DNA from: Triplophysa rosa
Lineage: Eukaryota; Chordata; Actinopteri; Cypriniformes; Nemacheilidae
Assembly (NCBI RefSeq): GCF_024868665.1
Contig: NC_079890.1
Location: 34,573,298-34,637,297, forward strand
Direction: 5' to 3'
Length of the DNA stretch: 64,000 nt
Part shown: positions 48,781 to 59,003 of the stretch, piece by piece
Numbering within the stretch: position 1 is the first letter of the stretch
Layout of the letters: each line of letters begins with the position of its first letter
Made by a program: the position numbers and the translations under genes
Notes under the pieces: model-generated
Told to the model about the DNA's origin: nothing
Seen by the model: only the letters and a program-made list of their open reading frames with translations
Databases searched by the model: none

Positions 48781-49283
48781 AAACCTTGATGGCTTTCTGT
48801 CTTTAGCAGAACACAAGAGAAGATATTTTGAAAAATGTTGGTAAATATTTACAAAGTCGACACACCAAAGCTGTGCTGTTTCAAGCACACATGCTCCTTA
48901 TCATGAAGAGCATGTATGATCGAAACGTCACACGTTTTGTGAAAGTTGATTAAAACTTTTGAGATTTTTGGAGCTTTAGTGTGCCGACTTTGTATATTTT
49001 TCATCTGATTCATTTTTGGTCGAACTCCCTTTTCAAGTTGATGTGTGTGCTGTGTTTTTGCTGCTGTTGGTAGCAAAAACATGTTGGTAACCAAACAACG
49101 ATGATACCTATTGACTTGCATTGGTTTTATGTCCATACAATAGAAGTCAATGGGTTCGGTTCACAACAGTTTTCAAAATACTTCTTTTGGGTTCTGCGTA
49201 AAACAATTCATACAGGTTTGCAATAACATGAGGGTGAGTAAATGATGACATCATTTTTATTTTGGGGTGAAATATACCTTTAA
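48781..49283. mobile_element. Palindromic cyprinid MITE, copy 3, interrupted
   Basis: The left part (AGCAGAACACAAGAGAAGAT to 48,844) and right part (from 49,081, with ACTTGCATTGGTTTTATGTC and GAGGGTGAGTAAATGATGAC) are halves of one element like that at 16,985. They are separated by a 236-bp insert. The extreme left end is missing. Confidence 0.75.
48845..49080. mobile_element. 236-bp insertion with flanking 10-bp direct repeats
   Basis: Flanked by ATGTTGGTAA on both sides (48,835-48,844 and 49,081-49,090), which fits a target-site duplication. Inside, ACAAAGTCGACACACCAAAG (48,851-48,870) is nearly complementary to CTTTAGTGTGCCGACTTTGT (48,973-48,992). It also has a GAAGAGCATG...CGAAACGTC segment of a kind seen at the ends of some fish retroelements. 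The superfamily is not assigned. No coding capacity. Confidence 0.6.
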
Positions 49284-49373
49284 AAGTATCAGGCCATTTC
49301 TTCATAGAAAATGTGTAGTTTATAGAGCAGCTTTTTTACAGTGGCATGCACCATTGTTATTATTATGATTATG

Positions 49374-49768
49374 CTTAAAGGGATACCCCCCCAAGTTGTC
49401 CCAAACCTGTATACATTTCTTTGTTCTGCTGAACACAAAGAAAGATATTTGGTAAAATGTTTGCAACTGAGATTACTGGGACATCATTGACATAGTAGGA
49501 AAAATTAAAATGGTAGTCAAATGTGCCCTACAATTTAGACCTAAATTCTTTACAATATCTTATTTTGTGTTCAACAGAACAAAAAAAAATGTTTTCTGCC
49601 TTTTTTGTAAAAACTTTTTTCTACTATGGTAGTCAATGATGTCCCAGAAAAGTCAGTTGCTAACATTTTCCAAATATCTTTCTTTGTGTTCAACAAGGTT
49701 TGGAACTTGAAGGTAAGTAAATGATGATTTTGATGAATTTTCATTTTTTGAGTAGTATTATGCTTTAA
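49374..49768. mobile_element. Palindromic cyprinid MITE, copy 4
   Basis: Left end TTAAAGGGATAC with the rest of the outer arm deleted. The inner arms GACATCATTGACATAGTAGG and CTACTATGGTAGTCAATGATG pair, and the right arm AAGGTAAGTAAATGATGATT leads to CTTTAA. Non-coding; the 90-codon frame across it is spurious. Confidence 0.85.
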
Positions 49769-50099
49769 AATGAATAAACAGCCATGTGTCTGACTAAATC
49801 TGTCTTTCTTAATAACAGCCGAAAAAGAAATACGAAAACACAAAAAACTGCTTTTTTACTAATCTAGCCAAGAAAATGGCAATTCTGTGAAAATGTCTTC
49901 TCCGATAGGCTGGCAGAACCTTTCTGAGCGTAAAGTAATTTGCCATTCAAGTATTCTCTCTGATGAGACAGGGGCCAGCGGTGAGTGGTTTGCCGTGCTT
50001 GTCGCAGGCCTGAACACAAGCTGTCTGCCTGCTGAAATCTTCCGAGCTCAAATAGTCAAGTGGAGATAAAGACAAAGAGGCTGTATTCCTCAGCACATT
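49769..50099. other. Unique non-coding DNA
   Basis: No feature recognised. Confidence 0.4.
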
Positions 50100-50340
50100 T
50101 CAAAAGATCAGAAAGCAACACGTCACATCGCCTCAGAGCGATCTCTACATTATGAAGTTTAATCCCTTCTGATCTGCATCAATAATTACTATGGCAGGGG
50201 CAAGCGCTTGCCTTCCATTACCACTAATTATAACGCCGGCATTCATAATCCTTTTAATAATCATCAGATAGGCCCAACATTAAAGGCAAGCTGTGGATAA
50301 TGAGCACTGGGGGTCGTGTTCTATTATAACAGTACTGTTC
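50100..50340. promoter_or_regulatory. Candidate conserved non-coding element with ATTA clusters
   Basis: Repeat-free block with ATCAATAATTACTATGGC, CCATTACCACTAATTATAACG, CATTCATAATCC and TTTTAATAATCATCAG within 110 bases. Typical texture of a developmental enhancer; it ends at the compound microsatellite. Function is inference. Confidence 0.4.
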
Positions 50341-50411
50341 ACCTTTTCGTGGAAAAATATCGGGCTGTGAAGTTGAGTGTAATGGTGTCATAAACATGCA
50401 CCTGATGTAAC

Positions 50412-50433
50412 GTGTGTGTGTGTGTGTGTGTGC

Positions 50434-50492
<59 letters not shown>
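50412..50492. repeat. (TG)n microsatellite
   Basis: About 80 bases of TG with a few CG interruptions. Confidence 0.97.
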
Positions 50493-50497
<5 letters not shown>

Positions 50498-50694
50498 AGT
50501 AAGTACCCGTCTCACAAATACATTCATGCGTGCTGTTTATTTGCACGTATGAAATCACACAAAGACAACAGGCGATGTGTGCCGAGCTTAAAGGCAGCCT
50601 GTTGAGGAAAGCCACGTCAACAAACTTTCAGAGAGAAGACAGTGGGAAAGTCGAAGAAAGTGCAATGAAGAAGAGTGAAGAAAAAGAAAGAAAG
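50493..50694. other. Unique spacer between microsatellites
   Basis: Purine-rich toward the end, no feature. The 158-codon frame that starts here is extended only by the repeats that follow. Confidence 0.5.
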
Positions 50695-50990
<296 letters not shown>

Positions 50991-51489
50991 AACTGAAAAT
51001 GACTAAAAAGAAGGGAATGACTAGACCCCCATCCCTCTCCAGAGCAGCATAAATTGATCTATTAAGTCCCCTCGATCTCTCCCCCTCCCTCCTGTCCTTT
51101 CTCTCATATCCATCTCTCTCTATCCAGGAGCTGCTGGGAAAATCTGATTACTTTATACATGAGGCTGGACTGAAGGTGGTGGGCAGACACAGATAAAAAG
51201 GCGGAGGAGAGATTGGGTGAGCTGAGTGATGCAAATCAGCTGCTGGGGAGAGAGATGGGGTAAAATCACAACATCACAGTCACAGCCGAGCAAAGTGGCC
51301 ACCACAACATGAAAACATTCAGAAAACAAGGACACAGACTCTGTGAGAATTCTGTGCTGCCTATTCATCTAATGCTCGCTACACAACCTGCATTTAATTG
51401 CAAAACAAGAATTCAAACCTTACAAAAAGTACAGTGGTATTGACAGGTTTTGGATCCTGGATTTTTCCATGAAGAATTTTGAATTACAG
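50991..51489. other. Unique non-coding DNA
   Basis: Pyrimidine-rich 51,060-51,120, balanced to 51,370, then AT-rich. No gene or repeat recognised. Confidence 0.4.
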
Positions 51490-51753
51490 TACAGTGGTGT
51501 CCAAAGCAGAGAGATTTTAAGACATTTTGTTATCAAGAAGCAGATTGTCAACCCTCTTGAACAAATGCAAAGAAAAAATTACATTTCTAACATTTTATTA
51601 TAAATGACTAATTTTACCTCATAAATGTTCAATTTAAATTGATATACAACTTAAATTATTACATGTAAATATTTATTCTTTAAATAGTTCAAAGTCCATA
51701 ACCATTAAGTGATCAAATTTTCCAAGTGGTCTCAGATTTTCGGACCCCACTCC
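51490..51753. mobile_element. Tc1/mariner-like non-autonomous element
   Basis: TACAGTGGTGTCCAAAG at the left and GTGGTCTCAGATTTTCGGAC-CCCACT at the right are inverted-repeat ends of the type seen in fish Tc1-like elements. The interior (264 bp in all) is AT-rich without transposase. TA at the left is compatible with a TA target. Confidence 0.55.
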
Positions 51754-51758
51754 ATGAT

Positions 51759-52403
51759 AAATCCCTTCCGAAAATGAACCACGGTGTTACTACGGTTACC
51801 ATAGTTAAAGGGATAGTTCACCCAAAAATGAAAATTCTGTCATCATTTACTCACCCTCATGTGATTTCATACCTGTATAAATTACTTTGTTCTGATAAAC
51901 ACAGAGAAAGATATTTGGAAGAATTTTAGTCATTTTCAGTTCCGGGACGTCATTGACTACCATAATAGAAAAAATTAAATGGTAGTCAAAGGTGCCATAG
52001 AACTGTCAGTTTTCCTAAATTCTTCAAAATATCTCATTTTGTGTTCAACAGAACAAAAAAATACATTTTTTTCTACTATGGTACTGGATGTTGTCCCAGA
52101 ACTGAAAACTGCTAACATTCTTCTAAATATCGTTCTCCATGTTCATCAGAACTAAGACATTTATACAGGTTTAAAACAACCTGAGGGTGAGTAAATCACG
52201 ACAGAATTTTCATTTTTTGGTGAACTGTCCCTTTAAACTATCCAACCATAGATTTACCATGATCTTAACACAGCAACCATAGTTTAACTATAATATTTCT
52301 AGGAAAAGTATGGTAATGCAAATAGTAATCAATCCAGCCAAAACTACACTTTTTTACTACATTTTTACTATATTCAAACCACGGTAAACTTTCATCAGGG
52401 ATG
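51759..52403. mobile_element. AACCATGGTT-type element interrupted by a MITE
   Basis: The left end AATCCCTTCCGAAAATGAACC and right end GGTAAACTTTCATCAGGGATG are inverted-repeat-like. Both sides carry ACCATAG/ACCACGG motifs like the element at 2985-3509. It is split by the MITE at 51,805-52,236, which lies between TACCATAG and its continuation. Confidence 0.6.
51805..52236. mobile_element. Palindromic cyprinid MITE (GGGATAGTTCACCC family), copy 5, complete
   Basis: Starts TTAAAGGGATAGTTCACCC and ends GGTGAACTGTCCCTTTAA. Long arms run from both ends (GAAAATTCTGTCATCATTTA left; its reverse complement with few changes right), with inner arms around GACTACCATAATAG. This is the most complete copy in the window, 432 bp, non-coding. 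Confidence 0.92.
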
Positions 52404-52489
52404 AACTGAGTGATATTAAAGTACCACAATATTACCATCACTTTAGCACAGTACCACCACAGTACTTTTTGATAAGTAATAGAAAACAC
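52404..52489. other. Short unclassified repeat-like DNA
   Basis: Contains AGTACCAC and CAGTACCACCACAGTAC motifs resembling the AACCATGGTT-type element and may be part of it. Confidence 0.3.
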
Positions 52490-52825
52490 TTAGATATTTG
52501 ATGGATATTTGGGGAAAACATGTTAGAAACTGACATTTCTGGGACATCATTGACTACCATAGTAGTAAAATTTAAAATGGCAGTCAAAGTTACCCTAGTA
52601 CTGTTTAATTCTTCAAAATATCTAATTTTGTGTTAAACAGAACAAAAAAATGACACTGTTTTTTCTACTATGGTAGTCAATGTCCCAGAAATGTCAGTTG
52701 CTGACATTTTTTCAAATATCTTTCTTTGTGTTCAACAGAGAAAAAAGGGAATATAGGTTTGGAACAACTTGAGGGTGAGTAAATGATGACAGCATTGTAA
52801 TTATTGGGTAGTCTATCCCTTTAAA
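52490..52825. mobile_element. Palindromic cyprinid MITE, copy 6, left-truncated
   Basis: The inner arms GACATTTCTGGGACATCATT and GTCAATGTCCCAGAAATGTC are reverse complements with one small gap. The right arm GAGGGTGAGTAAATGATGAC ends CTATCCCTTTAA. The left outer arm is missing. Confidence 0.88.
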
Positions 52826-53390
52826 TGACAAAAACAAATGTTTACTCTTTCTCCAATTTATCTGTGGTTAAAAAAGGAACGCATCCGTTGAACTCCGTCA
52901 CATTCGTGATTTCACTACTGTACCGCCTCTGTGACCCTCAGTCACTCTGCGTCCCACCATTTTAACTGCACCTGTCATTTGCACTCCAGTCATTCGCCAT
53001 TTCTCTCTCTACGCTCACAGGGACCGCTAACTACAGCCGTCCATCAGACAGGCCAGCACCGGGGCAGGGCGGGGTGGCGTGTGGGGGGTTAATGAGCCAG
53101 AGGCTGGGTTAGCCAGCGCTAACACCAAGGAGGGAGTCCATCTTACCAGCCTCCTCCATGGATGCCTTGAAATGGCGCTGCACGTTTCTTTTCCTCTCAC
53201 GGTTCTTCTAATGTCATCTTCCTTCACGTTGGCTCTTCTCTGTAATCTCACCCTCACTCCTCGGAGGAGGACGAAGGCACACATTACCGGAATAAAACAA
53301 TAGAATAAAACCGACACCTGCAGTTATAGCTAAACCAAATACACAAACTTTTATTCGCACACACACGACCGTAAACATTGAGCGTATTCT
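52826..53390. other. Unique non-coding DNA
   Basis: Balanced composition. Overlapping frames on both strands at 53,027-53,317 have no domain. It may include constrained DNA. Confidence 0.35.
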
Positions 53391-53394
53391 GACT

Positions 53395-53610
53395 TGAGCA
53401 GTGAGCAGTCGTGGCGCGGCTGTTGCTTTATTATTTCATTAAGTATAAATCCTGTCAGTGATCTGACACCCCCGGCCCAACCGGGGCCTTCCTGCTCTAG
53501 AGTCAGCAGGTTAAATTATAATTTAATTACCAGGCCTTAGCTGAATAAGCTGCCTGGGAGCACTCGCCCCCCAGAATAATTTGAGAATATGGCATCTCTC
53601 TATCTCGACG
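53395..53610. promoter_or_regulatory. Candidate conserved non-coding element
   Basis: Repeat-free balanced DNA with TTATTATTTCATTAAG and TAAATTATAATTTAATTACC (53,512-53,531) next to CCAGGCCTTAGCTGAATAAG. Texture typical of a conserved enhancer; unproven. Confidence 0.38.
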
Positions 53611-54460
53611 GCTCCATCTCCATCTAACTATCTATTTCTCTATATCTCCGTCTCTCTCATTCTAAGATTCACGAGGTCCAGGACCCCAGAGGCCTTCCTC
53701 AATATCCCACCTAATTATCTCTCTCAAATCAGCCACGTATGACTACAGGACTAGCAGTAATTAAGTCGGATGGAGAATTTAATTGTTCAAGAAAATGTTT
53801 TCAGTGTTAGCGCAACAAGACAGGGTTTTAAGGTGACAGTCCAAACTCGCTTTCTATTCTTTTCAAAATAAAGTAACGATTTTTCTTTTCTTAAAGCTTC
53901 TACCAGCACAGTCCCTGACACAAACTCATGCAGAAACCATATAAACGTTTGGTTTTCACGAGCCCTATTGTCTTTTAAGACACAACAATAAAGAAGCAAA
54001 CGTGGGCATTTTAGTCTGCGCAGCACATTTTTTATTCGAGAGAAATGTTTTAAATTGTATTCTTTTAACTCATTACTCTCTTGACCTTCAGTTTCTCACA
54101 GGCAAGTAGTTAGCGCTGTTATTACGTCCTCTCTTTGTAGAATTACACATTGTTCATGCTAGAAACTCCACCTAGCATTCAATTTCAAGGTCTGTCTTTG
54201 AAGATTCGAACCTCTTCAGTACACTGGAACAGCCAACACATTCCCAAATAAATAGAATAATGAAGCAAAAACAGAATTCATCTGGCTTTGAAAAGATGAG
54301 AGACAAACTCAGATTCACTCGGCTCCTTGTTTAAATGGAAATGGGTCGAAGAAAAGGGACATTTAAATGGCACCTATTCAAGTTTTTGTCACAAACATGA
54401 GTACACCCTTAAAGCCAGAAAATGTATCAGCACCTGTTGAATTAGCAATTACGAGAACGT
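53611..54460. other. Unique non-coding DNA
   Basis: No repeat or gene recognised. A GGTTCGAATC (reverse-complement reading near 54,205) resembles a tRNA B box but has no A box at the right spacing and no acceptor stem. Confidence 0.4.
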
Positions 54461-54859
54461 ATACGCTTAAAATACAGACGCTAAAATGGTTCTCCACAGT
54501 GATTCCCCAAATAACTTTTTTGTCAAAAATGTTAACCATTTTAACCTTTATATAGACCACTTCGCAAGTTGTAAACAGTAGTCCAGAATCACTTCCGGTT
54601 TCGTTTTTTAATCTTACATAATCTTTGGTTAACATTTTGATTTGGTTATAAATGTTCTATTGGTTGTTTTCTGTTCAAATGTTTGTCTAGCGTTAAAAAA
54701 CTGAAACAGGAAGTTCTTCTGGACCAGCGTTGCACTAGCATTGTTTACGTTTTCCGAAGTAGTCTATATAGCAACAAGATGTTAAAGGTTCTTTAAGGAA
54801 CCACACCGCCCGACAATACACCTTTAAGGAACGTTTATTTTAAAAAGTGTAGGTGTCCG
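54461..54859. mobile_element. Foldback MITE (AAAGGTTCTTC family), copy 2, interrupted
   Basis: ATACGCTTAAAATACAGACG and AATGGTTCTCCACAGTGATT on the left, and GATGTTAAAGGTTCTTTAAG followed by TTTATTTTAAAAAGTGTAGG on the right, are diverged halves of the element seen at 45,892-46,176. It is split by 54,551-54,768. Confidence 0.6.
54551..54768. mobile_element. Short DNA transposon (TATAGACC family), copy 2
   Basis: The left end TATAGACCACTTCGCAAG pairs with right-end TTCCGAAGTAGTCTATA, giving inverted repeats. The interior GAAGTTCTTCTGGACCAGCG is the reverse complement of 18,9xx sequence in the first copy. It lies inside the diverged MITE, so it inserted later. Confidence 0.75.
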
Positions 54860-55135
54860 TAATTCAGCACTCCCTCAAATATTGATCGTACGCTAGCATC
54901 CTGGAATTCATTAGACCAGAAGCAAAACTTCAAGAAGCTTTAAAGAGTGTGTCTTAACTCTTTGTTCTTCCCCTGGAAAAAAAACTTTTGTTCTTACCAA
55001 GTTTAAGATATTACCACAAGAACCATGCTTTTAATCTTGCTCGTGCAAGGCCAGCAGCAAAAATGTCTTGGAAATCACTCCTGCGCTCAAAAAAGAACCG
55101 AGCCAACTGCGAGTGAACATTTCAACTCTGACGTT
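54860..55135. other. Unique non-coding DNA
   Basis: No feature recognised. Confidence 0.4.
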
Positions 55136-55560
55136 CATTTGCAATGACAATGTCAATTAGGTTTATTTTATCGTAAACAGAGAAGGATATATTTTCCCCA
55201 TCGCCTGCATTTATTAGCATGTAAATTCAGTGCGGCTTGCTCACTTTTATAAGCTCCTGCCAAACGTACTTAAGGCCAAGGCTGTCTGATGAGGCGAATT
55301 ATTTTCAAAGAAACGTACAAATCATTAAAAGACGTGGCGTAAAAATACTATGTAAGGCGCCTTCCCCAGGTAGAATGGTGTAATATTCTTTGTGCTAATT
55401 TGACAGCATAAAATTGTACGTCGCAGTCAAAAAGGAACACACCATACAGGGGGCCCTTGGGAAATGTAATTTGAAGAAATCAAGGATCTAATTCAGTATA
55501 TAATACCAAAGAAAAGTAGAAAAGTACTCATTGGCTATTCATACCGTCTTCAGAGTGGAA
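55136..55560. promoter_or_regulatory. Candidate conserved non-coding element block
   Basis: Repeat-free DNA with GACAATGTCAATTAGG, GCATTTATTAGCATG and GATGAGGCGAATTATTTTC over about 200 bases and balanced composition. Texture only. Confidence 0.33.
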
Positions 55561-56560
55561 CCGTTCCTTTGGCTTTAACTCAGTCGTGTCAAGGCAAAAT
55601 GCGCTGTTAAAAACCTTTCTCCACATGAAAGAGGCCCTTTAAACACTTTGATTTTTTTCCCATTTTGAGACAAAGATAAGTAAACACAGGCGAGATAATG
55701 AACGGAGGGGAAATGAGCGTTGCCGCTCTGCCCTGTTCGAGCTCAGAGACAATTGCAGCATTTTGGGCGAAATTGCACGCGGGCTGTCACCCCTACCTCG
55801 CCCACCTCACCTCGCCCCGCCCGAACCTCTAATCCTCCAGTGAGGAGACAGGACTCTCTCCGTCCATGCGGACCCCCCACCCGGAGGGACCCTACCAAGG
55901 CAAATTAGACCAGAGGGGAGCCTTTTGTTTCGGGGCACTCTGGGAGGAGAAAAAAATCCAAATTATTTCTCGAGCTAGGGCAATTTGACATGCTGTGATA
56001 ACTACTCTGCAAGAAACTTCTTTGACAGCATTGAAAGAGAAGATTTTCCAGCCATGAAATACAACCAACCCCCCCACCCCAACGCACACACACACCCTTT
56101 TCTTTCAGGGCCTTACGTGCTGACAAAAGACCCACAAACTCATTAGACTGTTTAATTACGCCATCTTTTCTTTTTGCCCGGTCCATCTCTCATCTTTATC
56201 AAAACAAGGCTAAAAAGACTGGCCCCATTTGAAGCAGTTAAGGCCCTCATTATAACTCTTTAACTCCACTATTTCACACTCCCTGCTTTGTTTTCCTTTC
56301 TCCGAACAGTGTCTTTCACTTGTTCCCCCCGTGTCTCTCACTTTCTCCCTGCCGTCTCGCCGAGTTTTGTTGTTCTCCGTGTGCGAGGGCACCCCACCGC
56401 AGTGCTGTACTCCAGGGACGGTGCGATGTTTGACTACACTTCACTAGCTGCCCTCCTACGCTCTAAAGCGCTGCTGTTTGGACAAGGGCCTGGTCAGTGT
56501 TTGAATGTGTAATCAAAGAGCAAACACAGACCGATCCCCTAAAAAACTGCGAAAAAGAAA
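55561..56560. other. Unique non-coding DNA
   Basis: C-rich at 55,788-55,895 and near 56,069. No exon, RNA or repeat is recognised, and the open frames in the C-rich part are compositional. Confidence 0.35.
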
Positions 56561-56800
56561 AGCTCCTTAGTGGGAATGACTTGACAGATGGAGAAATGCA
56601 TTTTATATGCTAATGGGAGGCACTCGTGCCTCAGAGCCGGTGATTGATCTGGGGCTTTACAAATGTAAAACTCATAATTAATAGAGCAAATTATCTTCAG
56701 AATGGTGAAATCTCATCTCGGCAGTATTTTGTGAAAACAGTTTATCTGCCCTTGTCAAGTTCTCTTATTAATCTAATTCGAGGGCTTCTTTGTAGACTAC
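56561..56800. promoter_or_regulatory. Candidate conserved non-coding element
   Basis: Repeat-free block including TATGCTAATGGGAGGC (octamer-like), CATAATTAATAGAGC and TTATTAATCTAATTCGAGGG. Texture only. Confidence 0.33.
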
Positions 56801-57101
56801 AGTATGTAAGCAAATATCAAATATTTGAATGATCTAAAAAATCGGTGTGATTCGTTTATTTTCTATCTTGTGCTGACTTTGACTTGATGTTATGGTCTGA
56901 AAACAAAAAATCTTAATAAACCCAGAATGTCCGTTCTCTGTTGATTTTTCTGTGCTATTTCGTCCTTACGTGACCATCAAGTGACGTGTACAACTGAGAA
57001 TGTTTATGGGACATAATGCAACAATGTAAATAAATAATTAAATAATAATTAAAATGCATATCTACATGTATTGTCGGTTTGCTTCGCAGTGTGTTTTCCG
57101 G
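56801..57101. other. AT-rich unique DNA
   Basis: No feature is recognised apart from an AAAT-type patch at 57,027-57,053. Confidence 0.4.
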
Positions 57102-57174
57102 AAAGCCGCTTTGCAATAATGCAAAACTGTTAAAAGCCCTATAGAAACAAACTTGAATTGAACTAAACTAAACA
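57102..57174 (+). mobile_element. LINE 3' tail, plus orientation
   Basis: AAAGCCGCTTTGCAATAATG followed by AAAAGCCCTATAGAAACAAA and TTGAATTGAACTAAACTAAAC is a diverged copy of the tail that ends the LINE at 34,406. It ends in the same kind of pentanucleotide-like repeat. No body sequence is recognised. Confidence 0.65.
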
Positions 57175-57935
57175 GAATATGTTCACTTTCAATTACAAAG
57201 TTTTTGCTAATATTAACGCTGGGAATGAAAAGATTACTTATCATAAGGACGTCTTTAATCTCTGGACTGAATCAAATTCTACAAAATGTATCCGTTAAAT
57301 TGTACTTACATTTCTTGAACAGCAACAGGAGCAACTTTTGTTTTCATCTCATTCAGAATTAAAGCATTTCAGAAGGCTGTTGCTGGCGCTCTCATGATTA
57401 ATGCTGTCCTGCAAACATCACCATTATCTAAACACACCATCCTTTGTCATGTTGTCAGCACCAAACAGGAAATTTGACTTTTGCAGATCCAATTACGGCA
57501 TTCTCACATCACCTATCACCTTTACTTTTACACACAAATACACAAAGAGAGATAAGCAGACACGTGGAATATCTGAATTTCAGGGTAAAAACATCAATGA
57601 ATCACCAGCACCTGTTTAACAATTCCTTCACTGTAAGTCTATATGTACGACAGATCAGTGACCATTCACTTAGTATTGAGTGGGCGGAACAGAAGGCCTG
57701 ATTCACAATGATTGGTCAATGAATTTGTTTTGTCCACCTGCCAATACCAATGAAGGCATGCTGTCAATAAAGTCACCTAGATGTCTATTGATACAATTAA
57801 AAGCAAGGAAATCCATACGTATACCCCTTGGCTCTCTCTCTCTTTCTCTTTTGCTCATGCTCAGCCAAGCGTATACAGGATATTAGCTCCTCTCCGGGCA
57901 AATTTGCTTTTCACATCTTTTTCGTTCCTTTTCTC
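57175..57935. other. Unique non-coding DNA
   Basis: No repeat or gene recognised. A short CT run lies at 57,833-57,846. Confidence 0.4.
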
Positions 57936-58110
57936 TTCTTCCAGTTCTTGGAGGGACTTGTTATTGAGCTTAACGTCCACAAATGCCATTGATCCGAGCC
58001 GCCACTCCGATCCATTCCCAAGAGCTTTAACACTCTCCCAGCATGTAAGTAACGCTAATCCCGCTCAACTTGTGGAGCCATTGATTTTATAGATCTCTCC
58101 CGAAAGTTGC
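57936..58110. promoter_or_regulatory. Candidate conserved non-coding element
   Basis: Balanced repeat-free sequence with AACGTCCACAAATGCCATTG and CAGCATGTAAGTAACGC. The plus-strand 103-codon frame at 57,781-58,092 crosses it without any domain. Texture only. Confidence 0.28.
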
Positions 58111-58386
58111 GATAATGATATATCATTGTTAAATTTGGTAGAACAAACTGCTTTGCCAATCTATCTGTGTAAGGATGGGATCCGGGGTAAAGATTCTGAA
58201 AGGTGGGCTGATTTTTTAACCTCTAAGCATCAGGTGCACTGCTCGCTTTGTTACTATTTTTAAGGTTCTTATACCAAGGTTGGTAAAATAGTGGCTCTCT
58301 TTAAAAGCTGCGACACACATGCACATAATAATTCTTTTAAATTAAAGTTGTCAAACACATAAGCAAGGAAGTACTATAATGCAATG
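58111..58386. other. Unique non-coding DNA
   Basis: No feature recognised. Confidence 0.4.
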
Positions 58387-58490
58387 TAAGTCACTTTGGA
58401 TAAAAGCGTCTGCCAAATGCGTAAATGTTAATGTTAATGTTACAAAACGTCAAATGCTCTTTTATTCGTAAGTCACTTTGGATGAAAGCA
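58387..58490 (+). mobile_element. L2-type LINE tails, one clear and one partial
   Basis: GTCACTTTGGATAAAAGCG, TCTGCCAAATGCG and an AATGTT repeat end (58,387-58,441) form the conserved L2-type tail in plus orientation. A second partial match, AAGTCACTTTGGATGAAAGC, follows at 58,469-58,488. Confidence 0.75.
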
Positions 58491-58499
58491 TTATCAAAC

Positions 58500-59003
58500 C
58501 CTTTTCCCAAAAAAGAATGCAACATTACTTTCTTATAACACGGCTCATTTGAATGCTTGATTCTGATTGGCCAGTCGCGACATTCCAAGGCTTGTTATTT
58601 TCAAATAACAACCGCTCAAAACTAATAACACCCTGTAACGCGGATGCTGCAAATCATTTTGAGAGAGGCAGTTTAATAGTACACAAAAATGAATTAGAAA
58701 TATGTACATATATGACATTATATTTACAAACGATTAAACCAATTTGCCTGTTTGTGACGTTTGAACCTCGTTTCTTACTTTAAAACCGAAACTTCCTCGC
58801 GGAAGGTCTGCATTCGGTAAAAATGAGCTAATAAAATATTTCGAATTCACATTTTGTGTCCAATTTTTTTAATAATTAGCGGGATAATGTACAAGCAGCC
58901 GTCTGTTATCGCGAAATAAGCCCCTTCAGTGTGATACAAGACCTGATCACCCTGTCGGGGCTTATTTCTGCGATAACAACCGGCTGCCTGTACATTATCC
59001 CTT
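58500..59003. mobile_element. Foldback element with near-perfect 44-bp hairpin end
   Basis: Bases 58,881-58,924 and 58,957-59,001 are reverse complements with three mismatches and one indel (GGGATAATGTACA and AATAAGCCCC at the ends of each arm). The flank to about 58,500 (AACACGGCTCATTTGAATGC, TTGATTCTGATTGGCCAG, AAATAACAACCGCTCA) is a sequence I recognise as recurrent in teleosts and probably belongs to the same element. Left boundary uncertain. Confidence 0.65.
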
